This document shows positions 1-6,398 of a DNA stretch of 16,247 nt, one piece after another (within the stretch, counting starts at the first letter, position 1; each line of letters begins with the position of its first letter). The position numbers were made by a program, and so were the translations under genes. The DNA is taken from the NCBI GenBank assembly GCA_044464175.1, contig JBIQLO010000082.1:1-16247 (forward strand), given 5' to 3'. Source of the DNA: JBIQLO01 sp044464175 (GTDB lineage: Bacteria; Planctomycetota; Phycisphaerae; Tepidisphaerales; Tepidisphaeraceae). The notes below the pieces were generated by a model. The model searched no databases. It had not been told where the DNA came from and saw only the letters and a list, made by a program, of their open reading frames with translations.

Positions 1-337
1 TGTCGATCGTCGCCGCATTGCCCCAAATCTCGATCCGCCCCGGTGGCGTTTGCGTGTAGGGCTTGATGATCCAGTGAATCTCCGTCGCGGCCACGTGGTC
101 GTTGTGCTGGTGGGTGAACAGCAGCGTATTGATCCCCGCCAGGTTGCGCCCCGTGCGCTGCATCTGTGAAAGCGTGTCCGGCCCGAAGTCAATCTTCAGA
201 TCGTCGTCGATCACCGCCCCCGCCCGGCCGCGAATGTTCGCGCCCCCGCGGCGGCGGGCTTCCTGACAATGATCGCAAAGACAAAATGGCGCGGGCCACC
301 CCTCGGCCGCCGCGGTTCCCAGAATGATCAGTTCCAT
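1..337 (-). CDS. PhnP-like metallo-beta-lactamase-fold hydrolase (partial, C-terminus beyond window)
   Basis: This is the N-terminal 112 codons of a gene that continues past the left window edge. The protein opens with MELIILGTAAAEG, a first beta-strand and turn typical of the fold. A Cys-rich stretch follows (CLCDHCQEAR, about residues 19-28), resembling the CxCxxC segment near the N-terminus of PhnP-type enzymes. At about residues 75-80 comes the metal-binding signature THQHNDH (HxHxDH). Family members are di-metal phosphodiesterases or hydrolases, and PhnP itself hydrolyses cyclic phosphate diesters. The substrate here cannot be told because the rest of the active site is missing. ATG at 337 is preferred because it places the canonical first strand at the N-terminus and has a G-rich stretch just upstream. 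An in-frame ATG at 373 would add 12 residues. It is transcribed away from the tRNA gene. The fold is well supported; the PhnP-like label is less so. Confidence 0.85.
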   Translation of the reverse strand, partial: MELIILGTAAAEGWPAPFCLCDHCQEARRRGGANIRGRAGAVIDDDLKIDFGPDTLSQMQRTGRNLAGINTLLFTHQHNDHVAATEIHWIIKPYTQTPPGRIEIWGNAATID

Positions 338-397
338 GCCCCCGTTGTAAGATCGCCCCGTGCGTTTGTCCATCGCCCCGGCGTGTCACGGCTCTCT

Positions 398-424
398 CTT
401 GCCCTTTTCCGCGCCGAGGGCAAG
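398..424. repeat. Inverted repeat upstream of the MBL-fold gene
   Basis: CTTGCCC at 398-404 is the exact reverse complement of GGGCAAG at 418-424, with a 13-base loop. It lies 60-90 bases upstream of the MBL-fold start codon, in the gap between that gene and the tRNA. It could be a 5' leader hairpin or an operator. No T-tract follows on either strand, so a terminator is unlikely. The rest of 338-508 shows only a short tandem CCCATGA pair at 442-455 and the tRNA promoter. Confidence 0.3.
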
Positions 425-488
425 CGCAGGGGACCAGCGACCCATGACCCATGATCAGCGCAAGGATGCAATGCCCGCCCGAGGCGGC

Positions 489-494
489 TATACT
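489..494 (+). promoter_or_regulatory. -10 box of the tRNA-Arg promoter
   Basis: TATACT lies 14 bases before the first tRNA nucleotide, which puts a start site around 501 and a short 5' leader for RNase P to remove. No convincing -35 hexamer is visible at 16-18 bases upstream, so only the -10 element is called. Confidence 0.5.
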
Positions 495-508
495 TTCAGC
501 GACAGTTC

Positions 509-580
509 GGCCCCGTCGGTTAATGGACAAACCACCTGCCTTCTAAGCAGGCACTGCAGGTTCGATTCCTGCCGGGGCTA
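509..580 (+). tRNA. tRNA-Arg (anticodon UCU)
   Basis: A full 72-nucleotide cloverleaf can be drawn by hand. The acceptor stem pairs 509-515 (GGCCCCG) with 573-579 (CGGGGCT); its first pair is G-U and the other six are Watson-Crick. The D stem is GGTT/AACC (518-521/530-533) with loop AATGGACA containing the conserved GG. The anticodon stem is CCTGC/GCAGG (535-539/547-551) with loop CTTCTAA, giving anticodon TCT at 542-544, which reads AGA and AGG. The variable loop has 4 bases. The T stem is GCAGG/CCTGC (556-560/568-572) with loop TTCGATT. The discriminator base is A580, and CCA is not encoded. It stands alone, with a TATACT box upstream. Confidence 0.95.
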
Positions 581-686
581 ATGCAATATTGGATTGACAC
601 TTGGCGAATTTGAGGAAGCAGGGTCCCCGGTACGCTGCGGACCTTCTGCCGGATAGGCCTTTGCTCCAGCCTTCTGCCCTCTCCCC

Positions 687-1622
687 CTACCCCTTCACCG
701 CCCCCAGTTGAATCCCCTTCACCAGGTATTTTTGCAGCACGATAAAGACCAGGATCATCGGCAGGACGCTCATGGTGACGGCGGCCATGAGCAGGTGGGT
801 GCTCTGCCCGCGGGAGGAGTCGAAAAAGAGCAGGCCGATGGGGAGGGTGTAGTTCTCCACGCGGCGGAGCATGACCAACGGCCAGAAAAAGCTCTGGTAG
901 TTGCCGATGAAGGTGAAGATCGCCAGGGTGATCAGCCCCGGGCGGGACAGCGGCAGGATGATATCCCAGAAAAGCCGCCAGGGACCCGCCCCGTCGATGG
1001 CCGCCGCTTCGTCCAGACTGGGGGGGATCGAGAGCATGAACTGGCGCATGAGGAAGGTCCCAAAAGCGCTGAAGCTGGCGGGGATGACCAATCCGGCCAG
1101 CGTGTCCACCAGGTGCAGGTCGATCATGATCTGGTAATTGGGGATCATCATCACCAGCCCCGGAAGCATCATCGTGCTCAGATAGAGCAGAAAGACCTTG
1201 TCCCGGCCCGGCCACTTCAGCCGCGCGAAGCTGAAGGCGGCCATGGCGCTGGTCAGCACCTGCAACAGCGTCACCCACGCCGCCACCAGGAGGCTGTTGA
1301 AGTAAAACCGGCCGAAGGGGATCACCTCAAAAACATCCCGGTAGTTGTGCCACTGGAAATGGGCCGGCAGCCAGTTCGTCAGCCCCACCTCCCCCAGCGT
1401 CTTGAGGCTGGTCAGGACCATCCAGACAAAGGGGAGCATCAGGAAAAACGCAATCGCGCTCAGGGCAAGATGCAGTGCGGCCGAGACTGCGAATTTTTTG
1501 CCGCGCCCGTGCCGCCGCCCGCGCGGCCGGCGCGCGGCCGCGGTGGCCACGGCGGCCGCGGTCAGGGGCGGGCCAATCGCCGATTCAGGCGAGACGCTCG
1601 TGCTGGTGGGGTTGTCGGTCAT
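687..1622 (-). CDS. Carbohydrate-type ABC transporter permease, MalG/UgpE-like
   Basis: Second inner-membrane permease of a sugar-type (CUT1) ABC importer, about 311 residues. About six hydrophobic segments are visible. The first (about residues 45-70) follows a basic, low-complexity Ala/Arg-rich cytoplasmic N-terminus that is longer than usual. The EAA loop that docks onto the ATPase is clear at about residues 205-230 (DEAAAIDGAGPWRLFWDIIL), and the C-terminus AVKG is typical of MalG-type proteins. The start is uncertain. ATG at 1622 is preferred, but an in-frame ATG at 1718 would add 32 residues and overlap the upstream permease stop by 8 bases; those extra residues look like translated spacer. 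It is the last gene of a binding protein-permease-permease set. No ATPase is encoded here, so a shared one elsewhere is likely. The sugar is unknown. Confidence 0.92.
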   Translation of the reverse strand: MTDNPTSTSVSPESAIGPPLTAAAVATAAARRPRGRRHGRGKKFAVSAALHLALSAIAFFLMLPFVWMVLTSLKTLGEVGLTNWLPAHFQWHNYRDVFEVIPFGRFYFNSLLVAAWVTLLQVLTSAMAAFSFARLKWPGRDKVFLLYLSTMMLPGLVMMIPNYQIMIDLHLVDTLAGLVIPASFSAFGTFLMRQFMLSIPPSLDEAAAIDGAGPWRLFWDIILPLSRPGLITLAIFTFIGNYQSFFWPLVMLRRVENYTLPIGLLFFDSSRGQSTHLLMAAVTMSVLPMILVFIVLQKYLVKGIQLGAVKG

Positions 1623-1639
1623 GGTTGCTGTCCGTGATC

Positions 1640-1709
1640 CGTTGTCCGTGCTCCGCCTGCCGTTGGCCGAGACCTCATTCGGACCACGGCCCACGGACGA
1701 CGGACAACG
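1640..1709. repeat. 10-bp inverted repeat in the spacer between the two permease genes
   Basis: CGTTGTCCGT at 1640-1649 is the exact reverse complement of ACGGACAACG at 1700-1709. Around both arms are further degenerate GTCCGT/ACGGAC units. The element fills the roughly 90-base gap between the MalF-like stop and the preferred MalG-like start. It could form an mRNA hairpin tuning relative expression of the two permeases, or be a dispersed genomic repeat. The same 10-mer recurs at 9505-9514 inside the E1 gene. Confidence 0.5.
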
Positions 1710-1710
1710 A

Positions 1711-3192
1711 TTACTCATTGTTCACATACCGTCCGCCAAATCGCCAGTTAAAGAGGGTCACACCCAGGACCATGAGGAACAGCACCCACGCCACGGCCGA
1801 AGAGTAGCCCAGGCGGCCGGTCTCAAACCCCTCGGTGTAGATGAAGTAGCTGATGGTCGTCGTCGCCCCGTCCGGCCCCCCCTCCGTCAGCGCACGGGCC
1901 ATTTCAAAGCCCCCCTGCAGGCCCCCGATGACGCTCATCACGACGATGAAGAAGGTGGTCGGCGCCAGTTGCGGCCAGGTGACGTTCCAGAAGCGCTGGA
2001 AGGGGGAAGCCCCGTCGAGGTCGGCCGCCTCATACAGCTCCTGCGGCACGCCGCTGAGCCCCGCCAGATAGAGCAGCATGTTGTTGGAGCCGATCGCCGC
2101 CCAGAAGGCGATGATCATCATGGCGGGCTTGGCCCAGGCATAGGCCGTCAGCCAGCCGGGCGGCGAAAGCCCATCAGCGGCCATTGCCGGAAGCCGGTAA
2201 ACCGCCATGCCCAGCCCCAGCAGGACGAACTCCCCGGTCATCAGCGCGACCGCCAGCATCAGCGCGTTGCCAAAGCCCTCTTTGGCAGGGGCGGAAAATT
2301 CCTCGGGGCGGAACACGTAGGCGCCCCAGGCGCTGAGAAGGATGAAGGCCACGACCGCAAACGCCCAGAGCCTCCCCGCCCCCACCCAATGCCACGCGCA
2401 CAGCACCGGCACGATGAGAAGAAGAACCGGCAATATTGCGGCGGCCAGCCCCAGATCGCCCTCGCGCCGCATGCGCCCCAGCCGGCGCAATCCCCACCAC
2501 AGCACCCCCAACAGGAGCGCTCCCAATCCCCATCCCGCCGCGCGCACGAGGGAGGACGGCGCCGACCGGACCGCACCGGCCAGCGCGGACAGCACCGGAG
2601 CCAGCGCCGTGTTGATCGGGCCGTTCTGCGGGTTGAACAGCGCCTTCCAGAGCAGGATCGTCGCCACGCCCGAGGTGAAGGCGGGCAGATAAACCAGCGT
2701 GCGGTAGAGCGTCGTCCCGGCCGCCGACCCCGCCACCAGCACCCCGCACATCAGCCCCCCAAGCAGCAGCGTCATCCCGGTCGCCCCCATCCCAACCATC
2801 GCCGTCATGGCCATGGCCGCGACGACGACGGCGGAGACGACCAGAAGAATCGCCGGCCTGCGCCCCCCGCCGCGCAGGTCGCGGTGGAGCATCATCGCCA
2901 GGATCAGGCTCCCGGCGATGGCAAAGGGAATTCCCATCATCAAAAAGAGCGTGTTCCCCACGAACCGCCAGAAGTTGGGCTGCCGAAAAAGGCGGTAAAA
3001 GTTCTCCAGCCCCACGAACTGCAGCGGTTCATTGCGGAACCGCCCATTGTGCAGGCGCAGGTCCCAGTTGGTGAACGCCATGTAAATCGCAATCAGAAGC
3101 GGAATGAGCGTGAACGCCAGAAATCCCAGCAGGTTCGGCAGCAGAAAACCGATGCCGGTGAGAATCCGCCGCCTTGTGCTGGCCGCCGCCAT
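1711..3192 (-). CDS. Expanded MalF/UgpA-like sugar ABC transporter permease
   Basis: First permease of the importer: 493 residues, where such proteins are usually near 300. The framework is standard. TM1 lies at about 11-40, followed by the periplasmic stretch leading to FVGLENFYRLF. The core TMs run from about 78. The motif TLVYLPAFTSGVATILLWK is at 165-183, and the EAA loop ELYEAADLDGASPFQRFWN is at 385-403. Two insertions interrupt it: about residues 110-160 (two extra hydrophobic segments) and about 199-345 (about four extra segments with short basic loops). The insertions keep the frame and the flanking motifs are intact, so this looks like a genuine expanded permease rather than an assembly error. 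The start ATG is 3 bases after the binding-protein stop, so the genes are probably translationally coupled. The role of the extra helices is unknown. Confidence 0.92.
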   Translation of the reverse strand: MAAASTRRRILTGIGFLLPNLLGFLAFTLIPLLIAIYMAFTNWDLRLHNGRFRNEPLQFVGLENFYRLFRQPNFWRFVGNTLFLMMGIPFAIAGSLILAMMLHRDLRGGGRRPAILLVVSAVVVAAMAMTAMVGMGATGMTLLLGGLMCGVLVAGSAAGTTLYRTLVYLPAFTSGVATILLWKALFNPQNGPINTALAPVLSALAGAVRSAPSSLVRAAGWGLGALLLGVLWWGLRRLGRMRREGDLGLAAAILPVLLLIVPVLCAWHWVGAGRLWAFAVVAFILLSAWGAYVFRPEEFSAPAKEGFGNALMLAVALMTGEFVLLGLGMAVYRLPAMAADGLSPPGWLTAYAWAKPAMMIIAFWAAIGSNNMLLYLAGLSGVPQELYEAADLDGASPFQRFWNVTWPQLAPTTFFIVVMSVIGGLQGGFEMARALTEGGPDGATTTISYFIYTEGFETGRLGYSSAVAWVLFLMVLGVTLFNWRFGGRYVNNE

Positions 3193-3195
3193 AAT

Positions 3196-4656
3196 TTACT
3201 GGGCCCATCCTTTGGCCTGGTAATAAGCGCGATAAAAGGGATTGCTGATCCAATCCAAAGGCACCTTGCGCCCGTCGCGCCGATATTGTTCGATCTTTTC
3301 CTGCCGTTGCAACGCCGCCTGGTAAGGCGCCGCCAGCGACGGGTCCTCCTCCAGCGACCGCCGGATCTCCCGGTTGATGTTCGCCGCCGCCTCCCTGGTC
3401 GCCTGCTGCGGCGAGAGCCGCCCGGAAGTCACCGCCGCATCGTACGCCTGGGATTCATACCGCCCCACCACTGAGGGAAGCACAAACGGGCTGATGGCCG
3501 GGGCGATGGCGATCGTCTGGGCCAGCTCCGCGAAGACCTCATGGCACCCCCACTCATTGGGATGCGCCGGCGGCCGGAGAAACGCCTCGGTCCGCGTGTA
3601 CCTGGGGTCCGGCGGCAGCGCATCGGCATCCCGCACGATCTGCATGTTGTATTCTTCGCTGGCCAGGAAGGCCAGAAACAGCTCCGCCAGATCCTTGTGC
3701 TTCGATCCGGCATACACCCCCGCCGTCCGCGACATCAGCAGCGTGTTGCGGAAGCCCCCGTTCGGCGGCTCGCTGACCGACAGCCGCAGGTCCCCGAACT
3801 GGCGCAACTGGATCAGCGCATACCGCCCCATCTGGAACATGCCATAATTGCCGCTGTTGAACAGTTGAAGCGCCGCCCCGCCATACCCCGACTGCGTGGC
3901 GAACGAGGCGACATCCGCGCTGGTCGGCAAAATCCGGTCCACGTACGTCCATTTGCGCACCAGCTCCAGCACCCGCGCCGCCCGCGGTTCATCCAGCGTG
4001 CAGCGGGTCAGCGTCTCATTGAAATCATCCAGCCCCAGGCTGCGCCGCAGGATCGGCACGCTCACCTGGCTGGCGAAAAAGACCGTGCGCGGCCGCCCCG
4101 GCGGATTGGCCGCCTCCACAAACCGCCGCCCCAGGCGCTCGAACTCCTCCAGGCTCCATCGCCTCGGCGGAATCGGCACGCCATACCGCTCGAACGTCGC
4201 CTTGTTGATCCAGTACGCCGCCACGTAGACATTGCAGGGAAAGGCATACTGCCGCCCCTCCCGCATGATCAGCGGCTTGACCGCCGCGTAGGTGTGCGTG
4301 GGATCGAAGCCCAGCTTCCTGGCCGGAATCGTCAGATCCTCGAGTATCCCCACCGCGTGGAACAGCGGCATGTCGCTGGGGCTCATGTCCATCAGGTCGG
4401 ACCCGACGCCGCTCACCCCCTGGATCAACTTCTTGGTGGGGTCGGAGTTGGCCGAATCCAGGCGCAACTCCACCTCCGGGTAATCATGCTTCTTCAGCCA
4501 TTGTTCGAAGAGTTTGACCTGCTCGACGCGGGCGGGGTTGGCGTCGGTCACCCAGTACAGCACCGGCCGGCCCGCCGATTGCCCGGCGTCCATCAGGCCG
4601 TATCCCAGGCTGATCGCCGCCAGCACCAGAAAACTGATCAGGAAGCCGTACTTCAT
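3196..4656 (-). CDS. Extracellular solute-binding protein of the sugar-type ABC importer
   Basis: A 486-residue binding protein, first gene of the importer operon. It starts with a hydrophobic N-terminal segment (MKYGFLISFLVLAAISLGYG) without a lipobox cysteine, so it is either cleaved by signal peptidase I or stays membrane-anchored. The opening strand VLYWVTDANPARVEQVKLFEQW and the motif SDLMDMSPSDMPLF are typical of family 1 binding proteins. C-terminal Gln/Arg-rich helices (AALQRQEKIEQYRRDGRKVP) extend beyond the usual fold. ATG at 4656 is chosen over an upstream in-frame start at 4695 because the signal segment begins there and a promoter covers 4668-4695. The ligand is probably a sugar or oligosaccharide, judged from its CUT1-type permeases. 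It is followed after 3 bases by the MalF-like permease. Confidence 0.88.
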   Translation of the reverse strand: MKYGFLISFLVLAAISLGYGLMDAGQSAGRPVLYWVTDANPARVEQVKLFEQWLKKHDYPEVELRLDSANSDPTKKLIQGVSGVGSDLMDMSPSDMPLFHAVGILEDLTIPARKLGFDPTHTYAAVKPLIMREGRQYAFPCNVYVAAYWINKATFERYGVPIPPRRWSLEEFERLGRRFVEAANPPGRPRTVFFASQVSVPILRRSLGLDDFNETLTRCTLDEPRAARVLELVRKWTYVDRILPTSADVASFATQSGYGGAALQLFNSGNYGMFQMGRYALIQLRQFGDLRLSVSEPPNGGFRNTLLMSRTAGVYAGSKHKDLAELFLAFLASEEYNMQIVRDADALPPDPRYTRTEAFLRPPAHPNEWGCHEVFAELAQTIAIAPAISPFVLPSVVGRYESQAYDAAVTSGRLSPQQATREAAANINREIRRSLEEDPSLAAPYQAALQRQEKIEQYRRDGRKVPLDWISNPFYRAYYQAKGWAQ

Positions 4657-4667
4657 GCGCCGATGGG

Positions 4668-4695
4668 ATTGTAGGACTGCGCCTACCCATCGCAA
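4668..4695 (-). promoter_or_regulatory. Putative promoter of the ABC importer operon
   Basis: Reading the minus strand, TTGCGA (4695-4690) is followed after 16 bases by TACAAT (4673-4668), 4/6 and 5/6 matches to the -35 and -10 consensus. The start site would fall about 5 bases before the ATG at 4656, giving an almost leaderless mRNA, which fits the absence of a Shine-Dalgarno site. The spacer holds an inverted repeat, GTAGG (4671-4675) and CCTAC (4682-4686), a possible operator. Confidence 0.45.
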
Positions 4696-4719
4696 GCCAA
4701 AACCGATCCCCCGGCTTCA

Positions 4720-4733
4720 AAGCGGCGCCGCTT
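4720..4733. repeat. 14-bp GC-rich palindrome just after the E2 gene
   Basis: AAGCGGCGCCGCTT is perfectly self-complementary and starts 9 bases beyond the E2 stop codon on the minus strand. As RNA it could form a 5-bp stem with a 4-base loop. The following minus-strand sequence has only TTTT after a further 18 bases, so it is at best a weak terminator or 3' end stabiliser separating the ubiquitin-like operon from the importer operon. Confidence 0.35.
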
Positions 4734-4741
4734 CGCCCATG

Positions 4742-5371
4742 TCACCACCCCTCCGGCCGCAGCGACCGCCCGTCCAGCGGCAGCTCATGCCGGTGCAGGT
4801 CCGTCCACTGGGCGGCCCGCGCATCCAATGGGCTTTTGATGTTGTATGCCTGATACGCGATCATCTCGCCGATGCGGATCGCCAGGTCCGGCAACCGCTC
4901 CCCGGCCGTCCAATGATCCCCCACGCAGATATGCGCCGGATCGACGTTCGGATGAAACACCGGCGTCAGCATCCGGCACAGCGGCGCCACCCGGGGATAT
5001 TCCGCCGTCAGTTGGATTTCAACCCGGTGCATCTCGCGCGGGACCGGGCCGGCCCCTCCGCCGCGCTCCAGCCCCCTGACGAGGTAGCGCAGGCGATACC
5101 GATCCGGCGGGTCGCCGTCGGTCCTCTCAATCTGGATCACCTCCGACCGCCCGAACGCCTCTCGCATTTGCGCCAGGTCCGCCACCAGGCGGCGTAGGCG
5201 CGGCGAAAGGGATTCCGCCGGGGCCATCTCTCCGTCCGCCATCCCCGGCCGCGTGTCGCCCCGCGGAATGATCATCGTCCGTCCGCACCCCTTGCACCGG
5301 CCCGAACGTCCCGCCAGTTGATCAGGCACGTTGAAGGATTTGTCGCAGGAAGGGCAGGCAAACTGGATCAT
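4742..5371 (-). CDS. E2-like ubiquitin-conjugating enzyme (UBC fold) with N-terminal zinc ribbon
   Basis: A 209-residue protein. Residues 6-36 form a zinc ribbon (CPSC at 6-9, CKGC at 26-29, ending MIIP). Residues about 58-200 read as a UBC domain. The strand HRVEIQLTAEYPRVAP leads to P137-V138-F139, then H140-P141-N142, the HPN motif. Cys149 lies in ICVGDHW, seven residues after the Asn, where E2 enzymes carry the thioester cysteine, with a Trp downstream as in E2s (ICxxxxxxW-like). A helix follows (LAIRIGEMIAYQAYN). In a ubiquitin-type cascade, E2 accepts the Ubl from E1 onto this cysteine and passes it to a target. The start ATG at 5371 is 4 bases after the RING-gene stop and begins directly at the zinc ribbon; a longer reading from 5440 overlaps that gene. 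It is the last gene of the operon. The assignment rests on motifs read by eye, but their combination is very specific. Confidence 0.9.
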   Translation of the reverse strand: MIQFACPSCDKSFNVPDQLAGRSGRCKGCGRTMIIPRGDTRPGMADGEMAPAESLSPRLRRLVADLAQMREAFGRSEVIQIERTDGDPPDRYRLRYLVRGLERGGGAGPVPREMHRVEIQLTAEYPRVAPLCRMLTPVFHPNVDPAHICVGDHWTAGERLPDLAIRIGEMIAYQAYNIKSPLDARAAQWTDLHRHELPLDGRSLRPEGW

Positions 5372-5375
5372 CGCT

Positions 5376-6398
5376 TCACCACAACACGATCGAATTCCAC
5401 CAGAACAGAGACGCCACCACCCCCAGAACCAATCCCGCAACCGCCAGGCCCAGCGCGCCCCACACCACCCCCCGCCGGCGGGCGCGCTTCAGGCTCAAAG
5501 CCGACCCCACGGCGATGAACAGCCCCGGCACCCCATACGCCAGCGCCCCGACAGGAATGGAAACCGCCGCCCCTCCCAGAAGCAGAAATTCCCAGGGAAA
5601 CGCCGGCGACGGCGCTTCCACCTCGGCCGCCGCCAATGAATCGGCCGGCACTTCCTCCGCTCCCTCCGCCAGTGCGTTGACCTGTCCGCAACCGTAGGAA
5701 GCGCAGCCCCGGTTCTCCTCCCAACACGCCTGATGGTAGCTCGATCCACATTCCCCGCAGGTGGCAATCGCCTCCCCGGCACCTATGGGGCTCTGGCAGA
5801 CCCCGCAGGTAATTGATTCCGCCTCATCCTGATGCGTCACGGCCGCCATAGCGTGCCCCTTGCTCGCCGGAGCCTGGGCCGGTCGCCCCGGAATTTTCAT
5901 CTTCGCCCCGCAGGAGGCGCAGTGCGCCGATCGCCCGGCCAGATTGGAGGCCGCCCACATCAACTGCCCGCACTGGCACACCCAGAAGATGCCCCGCTCC
6001 GCATGGGTGGACTGGGTGAAGCGGACCGGCCACACCGACGGGGGCAGGCGGTCCGATGACTGGAAAATCAGTTCCGCCGGACCGATGCGGATCCGATCCT
6101 GGTCATGCAACTCCCTGCGCCCGCTCAGGCGCTGGTCGTTGACGAACGTGCCGGTGCGGCTGGCGGCATCGGCAATGAAATAATGATCCTCCTCCCGTCC
6201 GATCCAGGCATGCAGCCGCGACACCGCCGGGTCCAGCACGACCAGCGAATTGGCCCCCCGCCGTCCGATATAGACGGGCCCCTCAATCGGTCCCCCGCAC
6301 ACAATGCCGTTTTGTCGCAGAATCAAAGTGGGCATGGGTGGGCTCTTGCGGCTGGCCGCCGGCGCTTTGGAGGCGGGATGATCCATCTCGCTCAGCAC
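5376..6398 (-). CDS. FHA + zinc-ribbon + RING-like + transmembrane protein, candidate E3 ligase
   Basis: A 340-residue modular protein. Residues about 23-114 are an FHA domain (IGRRGANSLVVLDPAVSRLH, then TGTFVN), with R46, S60, H63 and N87 at the usual phosphothreonine-binding and structural positions. Residues 141-170 are a zinc ribbon (CQC, CASC, ending KIP). Residues 198-237 are a RING-type treble clef with ligands C198, C201, C214, C217, H222, C225, C232, C237 (C-x2-C-x12-C-x2-C-x4-H-x2-C-x6-C-x4-C), like the prokaryotic RING families. About residues 268-336 contain two or three membrane segments. By family logic it would recruit the E2 (next gene) to targets at the membrane. The start is GTG at 6398, eight bases after a strong AAGGAG, overlapping the upstream gene by 7 bases; ATG at 6386 is the alternative. 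Ligase activity is inferred. Confidence 0.88.
   Translation of the reverse strand: MLSEMDHPASKAPAASRKSPPMPTLILRQNGIVCGGPIEGPVYIGRRGANSLVVLDPAVSRLHAWIGREEDHYFIADAASRTGTFVNDQRLSGRRELHDQDRIRIGPAELIFQSSDRLPPSVWPVRFTQSTHAERGIFWVCQCGQLMWAASNLAGRSAHCASCGAKMKIPGRPAQAPASKGHAMAAVTHQDEAESITCGVCQSPIGAGEAIATCGECGSSYHQACWEENRGCASYGCGQVNALAEGAEEVPADSLAAAEVEAPSPAFPWEFLLLGGAAVSIPVGALAYGVPGLFIAVGSALSLKRARRRGVVWGALGLAVAGLVLGVVASLFWWNSIVLW

Noticed and set aside
571..579. The tRNA-Arg 3' end shares GCCGGGGCT with 13376-13384, as if the two were att sites of an integrated element
   Set aside because: Only nine GC-rich bases match, the second copy is an arm of a terminator hairpin, and no integrase is present between them.
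621..643. GGTCC/GGACC inverted repeat downstream of the MalG-like permease as a terminator
   Set aside because: Only 5 bp of stem with a 12-base loop and no T-tract on the minus strand. The 581-686 spacer otherwise shows nothing I can support.
1345..3474. Long plus-strand reading frame of 709 codons opposite the two permease genes
   Set aside because: It is rich in Arg, Pro, Gln and His with no domain pattern, and lies antisense to well-supported membrane proteins. It is a typical shadow frame in GC-rich DNA.
3541..4674. Plus-strand reading frame of 377 codons opposite the solute-binding protein gene
   Set aside because: Arg/Pro/His/Gln-rich composition and antisense to a clear binding-protein gene. 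No start signal or motif.
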